A model generated the notes under the pieces. The model did no database searches. It was not told the origin of the DNA and was given only the letters and a program-made list of their open reading frames with translations. Position numbers and translations under genes: made by a program. Shown here one piece after another: positions 1 through 5,124 of a stretch of 5,751 nucleotides of DNA; within the stretch, counting starts at the first letter, position 1; each line of letters opens with the position of its first letter. The DNA is from Mycobacteriales bacterium (lineage in GTDB: Bacteria > Actinomycetota > Actinomycetes > Mycobacteriales > Mycobacteriaceae). The DNA lies in contig JAHABL010000023.1 in NCBI GenBank assembly GCA_018376445.1, positions 1 through 5,751 of the forward strand, written 5' to 3'.

Positions 1-1
1 G

Positions 2-1093
2 ACGCGTGCCTATGATGCGGCCGACCGGCCGGTCACTGGCGCGAATGGGCAGGGTTCGTATGTGACCGATCTGCTGGGGCGGCAGACCAGCATTCCTGCA
101 GCGGACACCGCCAATCCCGGCAACGGGGACATGGCCCTGGCGTACTACGACACGGATGCGGCGAAGAGTGTGACGCAGGGTGATGTGAACGTCACCTGGA
201 GCCTGGATGGGGCTGGGCGTCGGCTGATCCAGACCACCAGTCAGGGCTCGGTGGTGCTTGGCACCCAGACCAGTTCGAGTCTGGTGCGGCACTACACCGA
301 CGACACTGACAACCCCGCTTGGTCGGTGGACACCAGCAACGGGGTGAGCACCACCAGCCGGTATCTCGGCTTGACCGGTGACGGGCTCGGCCTGACGGTC
401 ACCACCACCGGCAGTGACACGAAGGCTGTTCTCGACCTGGCGGGGCTGCGGGGGGACGTGGTGGCCTCCACCAGCCTCACGGGAACCGAGGCTGCTACGG
501 GCATTGACCTGTGGGGTGAGTACACCGAGTACGGCGCCCCTACCGGCACCACCCAGGCTGGGATTGGCTACGGCTGGCTTGGGCAGCATGAACGCGCCAC
601 CCTCACCAGCCTCGGCATCACACTGATGGGCGCCCGGTTGTACAACCAGGCAACCGGTCTGTTCACCTCGTTGGATCCGCAGTACCAAGGCGGTGACACT
701 ACCTACGGCTACCCCAACGACCCCATCAACAGTCAAGACCTCGACGGAAACAGCTGGTGGACTACTGTTGTTCGTGTCACTAAGAGGACGTATCAGCGGA
801 CCCGCGGATACTATGCCTCGAGCTATCGGAAGATGACTTGGGCTCCCCGCCAGTACATGAACGTCGTGCGCAGTTTCGTGCGGGATGGAAACCCTTACTT
901 GAGGATCGGGCGTTCGCAGGGTAATGGAGAGTGGAGAGTCTCGTTCGGAGATAGTCGAAGGCACTGGTTGAGGCGCCCTTGGATAATCCGACAGACCACA
1001 AGAGTCCATGTCCATATCTCAAGAAGGTACGGTGGCGTGGACTGGCATTGGAGTAGCCACAGTGTGAATAAGACATTTTGGAGAAAGAGGTAG
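2..1093 (+). CDS. Rhs/YD-repeat polymorphic toxin, 3' end (5' truncated by window)
   Basis: The frame is open from base 2 and enters from outside the window. GTG 62 is only an internal codon, so the true start lies upstream. About 250 residues of Rhs/YD-type shell sequence (for example SYVTDLLGRQT and WSLDGAGRRLIQTT) lead to the Rhs core hallmark near nt 632-751: ARLYNQATGLFTSLDP, then YGYPNDPINSQDLDGN. This is a diverged form of the usual RxYDxxxGRFxxxDP...YxYxxNxPxxxxDPxG. In this family the shell encloses a variable C-terminal toxin that is released by cleavage near this point and delivered to competing cells. Here a tip of about 113 residues follows, ending at TAG 1091-1093. Downstream is an immunity-like gene in the same orientation. 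The family assignment is firm. The delivery route and the target cannot be read from the window. Confidence 0.9.
   Translation, partial: TRAYDAADRPVTGANGQGSYVTDLLGRQTSIPAADTANPGNGDMALAYYDTDAAKSVTQGDVNVTWSLDGAGRRLIQTTSQGSVVLGTQTSSSLVRHYTDDTDNPAWSVDTSNGVSTTSRYLGLTGDGLGLTVTTTGSDTKAVLDLAGLRGDVVASTSLTGTEAATGIDLWGEYTEYGAPTGTTQAGIGYGWLGQHERATLTSLGITLMGARLYNQATGLFTSLDPQYQGGDTTYGYPNDPINSQDLDGNSWWTTVVRVTKRTYQRTRGYYASSYRKMTWAPRQYMNVVRSFVRDGNPYLRIGRSQGNGEWRVSFGDSRRHWLRRPWIIRQTTRVHVHISRRYGGVDWHWSSHSVNKTFWRKR
752..1093 (+). other. Variable C-terminal toxin tip of the Rhs protein
   Basis: These 113 residues follow the core hallmark DLDGN and have a different character: strongly basic, rich in Arg, Trp, Tyr and His, and encoded by DNA visibly less GC-rich than the shell. 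The first half is an Arg/Lys/Tyr-rich segment (VTKRTYQRTRGYYASSYRK). The second half has alternating strand-like stretches, including PYLRIGRSQGNGEWRVSFG and RVHVHISRRYGGVDWHW. The histidines and Arg-Arg pair in the last motif are plausible active-site residues, and a basic, aromatic fold suits a nuclease or another nucleic-acid-acting toxin. I do not recognise the family, so enzymatic activity is inference. There are no membrane segments and no cysteines, which argues against a pore former. Confidence 0.65.
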
Positions 1094-1153
1094 CTCCGCC
1101 AGTGAACTGTCAGTATATAGGTGGCATGCAATCGTAATCAGTTGGCTCGCACT

Positions 1154-1158
1154 AGGAG
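1154..1158 (+). promoter_or_regulatory. Ribosome binding site of the immunity-like gene
   Basis: AGGAG lies 6 nt before ATG 1165. It supports that start over the overlapping ATG at 1121 in another frame, which has no comparable site. Confidence 0.7.
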
Positions 1159-1164
1159 CTGTAA

Positions 1165-1575
1165 ATGGAGGAACAGTCGGTATTGGATGCGGTACTCGCG
1201 GGGGCGCAGCACCGCGTCGCCAAACTCAGATATCACGGAGAATTGCGCGCTTACCTTTTGGTCTCAGCGGCTTCTCTTGGGATTTCAAGGAATGGTGGTG
1301 AAACACCTTGGCTCTGGTTTACCGTTTGCTGGTTGGATGGCCGAGCCGAGCCCCCTTTCGATGATTATGGTCCCGATTGGGTAATTTTGAATGAACTAAA
1401 GCGAGGTCGACTAACATTTCAGCAAGAGCCTAGTCTTGTTAAGAAATCGCGAATATTCGGTGTTTACACCGTTAACAATAGTTCGGATATTGAATATGAA
1501 GTAGATTGGGTATCTTCTGATGAAGGAGAAAGAATTTGGCATAAATATGATGGTGTCGTGGGATTGTCAATATAA
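1165..1575 (+). CDS. Probable immunity protein paired with the Rhs toxin
   Basis: This 136-codon gene begins 71 bp after the Rhs stop and ends with TAA immediately followed by TAG. The start is set by AGGAG 6 nt upstream. The product (begins MEEQSVLDAVLAG, ends YDGVVGLSI) is soluble, acidic toward its C-terminus and has no signal peptide or membrane helix. This fits a cytosolic protein that binds a basic toxin. I do not recognise a family. The role rests on position (same strand, directly downstream of an Rhs toxin tip), size and charge. Composition is strikingly AT-rich for this genome type: 43 of 120 bases are G or C at 1441-1560, with codons such as ATA, AAT and TTA that are rare in high-GC actinobacteria. 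This suggests recent acquisition with the toxin tip. An unrelated cargo gene is the main alternative. Confidence 0.75.
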   Translation: MEEQSVLDAVLAGAQHRVAKLRYHGELRAYLLVSAASLGISRNGGETPWLWFTVCWLDGRAEPPFDDYGPDWVILNELKRGRLTFQQEPSLVKKSRIFGVYTVNNSSDIEYEVDWVSSDEGERIWHKYDGVVGLSI

Positions 1576-1603
1576 TAGCAGTGGAATCCCTCGGCGACGT
1601 TTT

Positions 1604-1683
1604 AAGTGATTTTTCGTTGTAGGTAGTGGGCTATTGCGTTGGGGGATGCCTTCGGGCGCATGTGTTGTAGGTGAAGTGATTTT
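1604..1683. repeat. Two paired short direct repeats
   Basis: AAGTGATTTT occurs at 1604-1613 and 1674-1683. GTTGTAGGT occurs at 1616-1624 and 1664-1672. The two words are adjacent in both places but in opposite order, so they form an outer pair and an inner pair around about 40 bp. That inner part contains GCC-TTCG-GGC (1648-1657), a short stem with a TTCG loop. They could be protein-binding sites or scars of an inserted element. Their function is unknown. Confidence 0.4.
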
Positions 1684-1686
1684 GGG

Positions 1687-1791
1687 GGCTCTTCGCAGAT
1701 GAGGGTGGAGGGCGGTGGCTTGGTGAGAGGGGTCGAGGTCCCGTGACGATGGGAGTTCCGACGCTCGCCTTCTAGGGAAGGCCCAAGAGCC
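1687..1791. mobile_element. Possible miniature or internally deleted ISL3-like element
   Basis: The segment starts GGCTCTTCGC and ends CCCAAGAGCC, giving a perfect 7-bp terminal inverted repeat (1687-1693 and 1785-1791). ISL3-family elements of Gram-positive bacteria typically begin GGCTCTT, which is why the family is suggested. The interior of about 90 bp cannot encode a transposase. ISL3 elements make 8-bp target duplications, but the flanks here (ATTTTGGG on the left, TGACTATC on the right) do not match, so this may be a fused remnant rather than an intact miniature element. The inverted repeat does not extend convincingly inward. The call is tentative. Confidence 0.3.
1767..1782. other. 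Short perfect hairpin
   Basis: GCCTTC (1767-1772) and GAAGGC (1777-1782) form a 6-bp perfect stem around a 4-base TAGG loop. It has no T-run on either side, so it is not a convincing intrinsic terminator, although it sits between two convergent genes. It lies just inside the right end of the IS-like segment and may belong to it. Confidence 0.35.
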
Positions 1792-1855
1792 TGACTATCA
1801 AGCAGTGAACGTGCATCAAAGGCGTCCGCTTCTGCTACGGGCAGGGCGGCCGGGC

Positions 1856-2518
1856 TCAGGTCGAGGGCGTGAGCTCTCGCATGCTGCGGATGACCGCGCT
1901 GGCTCCTGCTTGGCCAAGTTCGTTCGCGCGTTGGTCGTTCTTGGCAAGTCCGATGGCAGGCAGGCCAGCGGCTCCGGCTGCAGTGATGTCACTCACGGAG
2001 TCGCCGACCATGATGGCGGCTCCAAGGCGCTGCGCGACGGCAGCCAGCAGCATGGCGGGGGAGGGCTTCATCAGCTCAATGTGTCGGGGATCTCGACCGA
2101 TCACGACCTCGACCAGGTTCGAGAGTTGGTTGGAGGCAAGGAATTCAGTCGCGCACTCTGGGCTGTTGTTGGTCACGATGACGACCGGTGACTTTTGGCG
2201 CGCAGCCGCTTCGAGCGTTTCACGGACGCCTGCCGTCGGCTCGCTGGCGGCCGCGGCTACCCGTTCCTCGGCGGTACACAGAGCCTCAACCCGCATCGCC
2301 ACCTCGGCACTGTGCCGGTTGGCGGCTCGGATGATGGCGAGGTGGTCGGTGGTGGCTGCGAGGTCGGGTGTGAGTGGCATGCCCAGGGCGAGGGCCAGGG
2401 CGCGGGCGCGGTCGGTGAGGGCGGTATTGGCCGGCGGTGGCAGTAGGCGGGTGACGGGCCCGTCAAAGTCCAGCAGGATCACCTCGGCGGCGGCGAACAG
2501 TTCCGCAGCGGTAGTCAT
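1856..2518 (-). CDS. HAD-family hydrolase (phosphoglycolate-phosphatase-like)
   Basis: This 220-residue soluble enzyme carries all four HAD motifs. Motif I is LLDFDGPV with D17 nucleophile and D19 acid/base. Motif II is IVTNNS with T116. Motif III is the Lys of KPSP, K151. Motif IV is VGDSVSD with D173 and D177. The segment between motifs I and II (about residues 25-105) is a helical C1-type cap, as in phosphoglycolate phosphatase and related enzymes. A Mg-dependent phosphatase on a small phosphorylated molecule is expected, but the substrate cannot be told. I chose ATG 2518 because it overlaps the regulator's TGA (ATGA, 4 bp) and has GAGG 7 nt upstream. A longer version from 2542 would lie further inside the regulator gene. 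The coupling suggests regulator and phosphatase are made together. No part in transfer or replication is evident. Confidence 0.88.
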   Translation of the reverse strand: MTTAAELFAAAEVILLDFDGPVTRLLPPPANTALTDRARALALALGMPLTPDLAATTDHLAIIRAANRHSAEVAMRVEALCTAEERVAAAASEPTAGVRETLEAAARQKSPVVIVTNNSPECATEFLASNQLSNLVEVVIGRDPRHIELMKPSPAMLLAAVAQRLGAAIMVGDSVSDITAAGAAGLPAIGLAKNDQRANELGQAGASAVIRSMRELTPST

Positions 2519-3354
2519 CGGGGCCTCGCGATGGTGTTCCACTGGTTGTCGAACCAGGTCATCTTCGCCTCGACCATGAGAGATGAGAGGCTGTCGATAT
2601 CGGCGTCCTTCGCGTAGTGGAAGAGCGTGGCGTCCTTGCCCATCGGATCGTAGATATCCGTCGGGCCTGTACTCAGAGTGACTTCGCGCAGCTTCACGGG
2701 GTAGTCGCCGCAGAAGACATCAGTGCTGTTGATGATGACGAGCTTGGTCTGGGGAGCGTTCTCGATGTAGCGCACGTCGACCTTGGTGACCGGCGTCAGC
2801 TTGAGGTCTTGCAGCTCGGTGAGTGCATCGGTGAGCATGCCGACGGAACGGTCGGAGATCTTGCGGAGCCGTTCGCGTGCCGGAGCGCTATCGGCGCTGC
2901 TCTTGCCCGCGATCACCGGAAGCGACAGGGGGCAGTCGGTGTTCGGCAGCAGTAGTCGGATGGCGATGGAGTTGGGGTGGAGCTCGCCTGTTCGGATCCG
3001 GTCGAGTGGCTCGGTCAGAGCACCGTTGAGGGTCTCGGCGGTGAAGCCCATGAAATCGATGGTGACCTCACTCTGAGTGAAGGCCTCCTGCAGCTTGGGG
3101 CGCAGGTCGACGGCCCGCTCGGTGGGGGCCTTGACGAAGGCGCCGCTGCCTTGGCGGGTGACGATCAGACCCTCATCGCGCAGCACACGAAGTGCCTGCT
3201 GCACAGTCATGCGCGCTACGCCGTACTGGGCGGACAGCTCGTGCTGCGACGGCAGTTTGTCGCCGGGCTTCCATTCCTGCAAGCGGATTGCGGCGCGTAG
3301 GCGGTTGGCCATCTGGAGGTACGGAGCAGTGGGGTCGTTCGGATCGAGGCTCAC
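2515..3354 (-). CDS. GntR-type winged-helix regulator, likely repressor of the transfer operon
   Basis: The 279-residue protein has a GntR-type N-terminal DNA-binding domain at about residues 9-76: APYLQMANRLRAAI, the KLPSQHELSAQYGVARMTV helix-turn-helix (about 33-51) and the wing GLIVTRQGSGAFV. Residues 95-279 are not an obvious UTRA or FCD ligand domain. They contain strand-like runs such as TKLVIINSTDVF and a terminal helix WFDNQWNTIA, and may sense a signal by an undefined fold. The start is GTG at 3354-3352. No good ribosome binding site precedes it, but a TAGGCT box 6 bases upstream would allow a leaderless transcript. It is divergent from the pra-tra-rep genes across a region of CTAG repeats. 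In pSAM2-type elements a GntR protein (KorSA) represses pra, so a similar role is likely but inferred. The downstream HAD gene overlaps its stop. Confidence 0.85.
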   Translation of the reverse strand: MSLDPNDPTAPYLQMANRLRAAIRLQEWKPGDKLPSQHELSAQYGVARMTVQQALRVLRDEGLIVTRQGSGAFVKAPTERAVDLRPKLQEAFTQSEVTIDFMGFTAETLNGALTEPLDRIRTGELHPNSIAIRLLLPNTDCPLSLPVIAGKSSADSAPARERLRKISDRSVGMLTDALTELQDLKLTPVTKVDVRYIENAPQTKLVIINSTDVFCGDYPVKLREVTLSTGPTDIYDPMGKDATLFHYAKDADIDSLSSLMVEAKMTWFDNQWNTIARPR

Positions 3355-3360
3355 GTGTCC

Positions 3361-3366
3361 AGCCTA
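3361..3366 (-). promoter_or_regulatory. Possible -10 box for leaderless transcription of the GntR gene
   Basis: On the - strand TAGGCT (a TAnnnT box) is followed by GGACAC and then GTG, placing a predicted +1 at or next to the start codon. Leaderless mRNAs are common in actinobacteria. No convincing -35 box is visible, and the box lies inside the palindrome GCCTAGGC (3362-3369), where self-repression could occur. Confidence 0.3.
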
Positions 3367-3467
3367 GGCCAGGAAGTTTTCTTGGCTAGCCCTGTCGCAC
3401 AAGTTCGGCGCTATTGGTTGACATGGCTAGGCAGGTACGACATGCTGAATCTGGCTAGGCAAGCTAG
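3362..3467. promoter_or_regulatory. Cluster of CTAG-centred operator-like repeats
   Basis: Five CTAG cores occur in about 105 bp between the divergent genes: GCCTAGGC (3362-3369, palindrome), GGCTAGCC (3384-3391, palindrome), TGGCTAGGCA (3424-3433), TGGCTAGGCA again (3452-3461, identical 10-mer) and AGCTAG (3462-3467). CTAG is normally scarce in high-GC actinobacterial DNA, so the clustering is notable. GntR proteins bind short palindromes as dimers. Copies lie next to the predicted start of the regulator gene and within the probable pra promoter, so one protein could control both directions. Binding by the adjacent GntR protein is inferred. Confidence 0.6.
3418..3446 (+). promoter_or_regulatory. 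Probable promoter of the pra-tra-rep operon
   Basis: A consensus -35 box TTGACA is at 3418-3423. At 17-bp spacing the -10 candidate is CATGCT (3441-3446), a weak match. The spacer begins with an operator-like TGGCTAGGCA copy, and a second copy lies just downstream, so a bound repressor would occlude RNA polymerase. The -35 box is clear and the -10 box is uncertain. Confidence 0.5.
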
Positions 3468-3476
3468 TCAGAGAGT

Positions 3477-3482
3477 GAGGAG
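3477..3482 (+). promoter_or_regulatory. Strong ribosome binding site leading to ATG 3488
   Basis: GAGGAG lies 5 nt before ATG 3488, the best translation signal in this region. The frame it opens closes at TAG 3497-3499 after three codons and continues in the same frame as the Pra-like gene. The site therefore marks the ancestral Pra start and not ATG 3518. Confidence 0.75.
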
Positions 3483-3496
3483 TAGTCATGGCGGTG

Positions 3497-3499
3497 TAG
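3497..3499 (+). other. In-frame TAG at codon 4 of the Pra-like gene
   Basis: From ATG 3488 the frame reads M-A-V-stop-R-K-I-L-V-S and then runs without a break into MESVFPAGAFLVG. A single C-to-T change from CAG (Gln) would explain the TAG. The residues after the stop still look like a normal Pra-family N-terminus, so the lesion is recent, a sequencing error, or a regulatory mini-ORF. Confidence 0.7.
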
Positions 3500-3517
3500 C
3501 GCAAGATCCTGGTCTCG

Positions 3518-3904
3518 ATGGAGTCTGTGTTCCCGGCGGGGGCGTTCCTGGTGGGGCAGGTGGAGCCGGTGTGGAACTTCGACAAGGCGGTTCAGCGTCC
3601 CGATGGGTCCAGGCCGCAGCAGCTCGACAAGGACACGGGCCAGCTGATGTGGCAGGTGCCGGTGCTCGACATGGATCCCGGGGCGGGCAACCGGGACAAG
3701 ACGGTGGTGGTGAAGCTGGTCAGTGCCCAGCAGCCGGTGCCGCCGGCCAACAAGGGCAACCTGCCGATCACCCCTGTGGTCTTCGAGGGGCTGTCGATCA
3801 CCCCGTGGGTCGATGACAGCGGCCAGCGTCCCCGTCTCATGTACTCCATCCGCGCCACTGGGTTCGCCGACGAGGCCCCGACCGCCGAGCGCAAGGCGGC
3901 CTGA
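3518..3904 (+). CDS. Pra-like replication/integration/excision activator, N-terminus interrupted
   Basis: From ATG 3518 the frame encodes 128 residues. The ancestral gene most likely began at ATG 3488, 10 codons earlier, but codon 4 is TAG. The sequence resembles the small AICE proteins annotated as plasmid replication, integration and excision activators (Pra of pSAM2): an N-terminal FPAGAFLVGQVEPVWNFD, then a central DKDTGQLMWQVPVLDMDP and PVVFEGLSITPWVDDSG, and a C-terminal LMYSIRATGF. This match is from memory of the family. In pSAM2, Pra switches the element from the integrated to the replicating state. No membrane segment or known DNA-binding motif is visible. ATG 3518 has no good ribosome binding site, so expression would need restart after the 3-codon mini-ORF or readthrough. 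The stop codon is 2 nt before the Tra start, indicating an operon. Confidence 0.7.
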   Translation: MESVFPAGAFLVGQVEPVWNFDKAVQRPDGSRPQQLDKDTGQLMWQVPVLDMDPGAGNRDKTVVVKLVSAQQPVPPANKGNLPITPVVFEGLSITPWVDDSGQRPRLMYSIRATGFADEAPTAERKAA

Positions 3905-3906
3905 CG

Positions 3907-5124
3907 ATGACCGTCGCAACGCTGCCCAGCCCCGACCGCAGGCGTCTTCACGTCGCGGCCGTGGCTGGGGCCGTGTGGCGCCCGCTCCGCGTCACGGGCG
4001 TGTTCGTGGGGCGCCTGCTGCGCAGCATCTGGCATAGCGGGTGGTGGTTCGTCACCTGCTACCTGGCGTGGCTGGTCGTGGCCCTCACGGCCGGTATCGA
4101 CAGCCGCACCGCGCACCTAGGCATGTGTGTGGCGAGCGCGGCCTACCTGGTGCCGTTGGTATCTGGAGCGTGGTGGTCGCTGGCCAACCCGTTCACCTTC
4201 GACCGGTTCATCGCCGGACCCCGGCGTCGTTGGGGTTGGCGTCGCTGGGCCCGGAAGAACTGGGACGAGCTGGCGCGTGAGTGTGGCCTGTCGGTGCAGC
4301 GGACCCGGATCGAGAAGGTGACCCGCAAGATCCGCGTCGGCGATCACACCGAGTACGTGCGCGAACCGCAGCAGGTGGAGCACTGGGTCGCCCCGTACCT
4401 GTCGCGGGTGGAGACCCGCGGTGACCTGCTCGTGCTGCGGGTCCGGGCCCGGATCGGGCAGACCCTGGAGGAGATCGAGGCCGCCGTCCCCGCCCTGCAG
4501 GTCGCCGCCGCGGCCACCTCCGGGCGGTGCGTCTTCGTGTCGGAGTGCCAGGTCGAGGTGCAGCTCATGATGCGCAACGCCCTCGCCACCGGCCGCGAAG
4601 CCACCATCCTCACCCGCGACGACCTGGGCCCCATCGGCATCGTTCCAGCGGGCCGTACCCAGGCCGGCACCACGTGGCATCTGCCGGTGATCGGCCGACA
4701 CACGTTGATCGTGGGTGCGTCCGGCTCGGGCAAGGGCTCGCCCATGTGGTCGGTGGTCGGCAACCTCGCCCCCGCTGTCCCGACCGGTGAGGTGCAGCTG
4801 TGGGGCATCGACCTCAAGCACGGCCTCGAACTCTCAATGGGCAAGCACTTGTTCTGCTGCATGGCCACCACCCCCGCCCAGGCATTGGAGGTGTTGCGCC
4901 AGCTGATGGTCGTGATCGACGCCCGCGGCGAGCTGATGGCCGGTGTCTCCCGCCTGCACGAACCCCGCCCCTGTGACCCGCTCCACGTCCTCGTGATCGA
5001 CGAGCTCGCCGTACTCACCTCCTACGGACCCCCGCAAGGAGATCCTGTCCATGCGCAACCTGTTCACCCAGGCCCTCGCGCTGCGGCTCAACAGCTCGAC
5101 CGAGACCCGCATGGTGCTCGGTGA
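3907..5124 (+). CDS. Tra N-terminal fragment with membrane anchor, Walker A and Walker B
   Basis: ATG 3907 is preceded by AAGG (3893-3896). The fragment is 405 residues, of which the first 374 are genuine. A basic leader comes first, followed by two hydrophobic segments (about 45-64, WWFVTCYLAWLVVALTAG, and 72-92, around ASAAYLVPLVSGAWW) that anchor the protein in the membrane. A linker rich in Arg and Trp follows. The ATPase domain contains Walker A GASGSGKGS (270-278) and Walker B VLVIDEL (361-367, acidic D365 and E366). After SYG (374) the reading frame runs out of register: about 31 Pro/Arg/His/Gln-rich residues follow before a stop at 5122-5124. These are translated from what used to be another frame and have no function of their own. 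Confidence 0.75.
   Translation: MTVATLPSPDRRRLHVAAVAGAVWRPLRVTGVFVGRLLRSIWHSGWWFVTCYLAWLVVALTAGIDSRTAHLGMCVASAAYLVPLVSGAWWSLANPFTFDRFIAGPRRRWGWRRWARKNWDELARECGLSVQRTRIEKVTRKIRVGDHTEYVREPQQVEHWVAPYLSRVETRGDLLVLRVRARIGQTLEEIEAAVPALQVAAAATSGRCVFVSECQVEVQLMMRNALATGREATILTRDDLGPIGIVPAGRTQAGTTWHLPVIGRHTLIVGASGSGKGSPMWSVVGNLAPAVPTGEVQLWGIDLKHGLELSMGKHLFCCMATTPAQALEVLRQLMVVIDARGELMAGVSRLHEPRPCDPLHVLVIDELAVLTSYGPPQGDPVHAQPVHPGPRAAAQQLDRDPHGAR

Larger units (their letters stand above)
1576..1855. other. Gene-poor spacer between Rhs locus and conjugative element
   Basis: About 280 bp separate the immunity-like gene (+) from the HAD gene (-), which converge here. I see no coding sequence with a plausible start and no clear hairpin-plus-T-run terminator. 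The stretch contains two pairs of short direct repeats, an IS-end-like inverted repeat and a small hairpin, listed separately. Composition rises from AT-rich on the left to GC-rich on the right, so a junction between DNA of two origins probably lies here. Confidence 0.5.

Noticed and set aside
1121..1384. An 87-codon open frame from ATG 1121 overlapping the immunity-like gene
   Set aside because: It has no ribosome binding site, overlaps the better-supported gene in another frame, and its product has no recognisable character.
1767..1782. Terminator between the convergent immunity-like and HAD genes
   Set aside because: The stem is only 6 bp and there is no T-run on either side, so it is kept only as a hairpin.
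1679..1799. Eight-base target-site duplication around the ISL3-like segment
   Set aside because: The flanking octamers ATTTTGGG and TGACTATC do not match.
2519..2542. Upstream ATG for the HAD gene, adding 8 residues (MEHHREAP)
   Set aside because: The ATGA overlap with GAGG 7 nt upstream at 2518 is a better start, and the extra residues lie before the usual HAD N-terminus.
1869..2579. A 236-codon + strand open frame opposite the HAD gene
   Set aside because: It is an antisense shadow in GC-rich DNA, rich in Ser/Arg/Ala with no domain, whereas the - strand frame has all four HAD motifs.
4117..4821. A long - strand open frame opposite the Tra gene
   Set aside because: Its Gly/Arg/His/Pro-rich low-complexity product is typical of antisense shadows. 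The + strand has Walker motifs and membrane segments.
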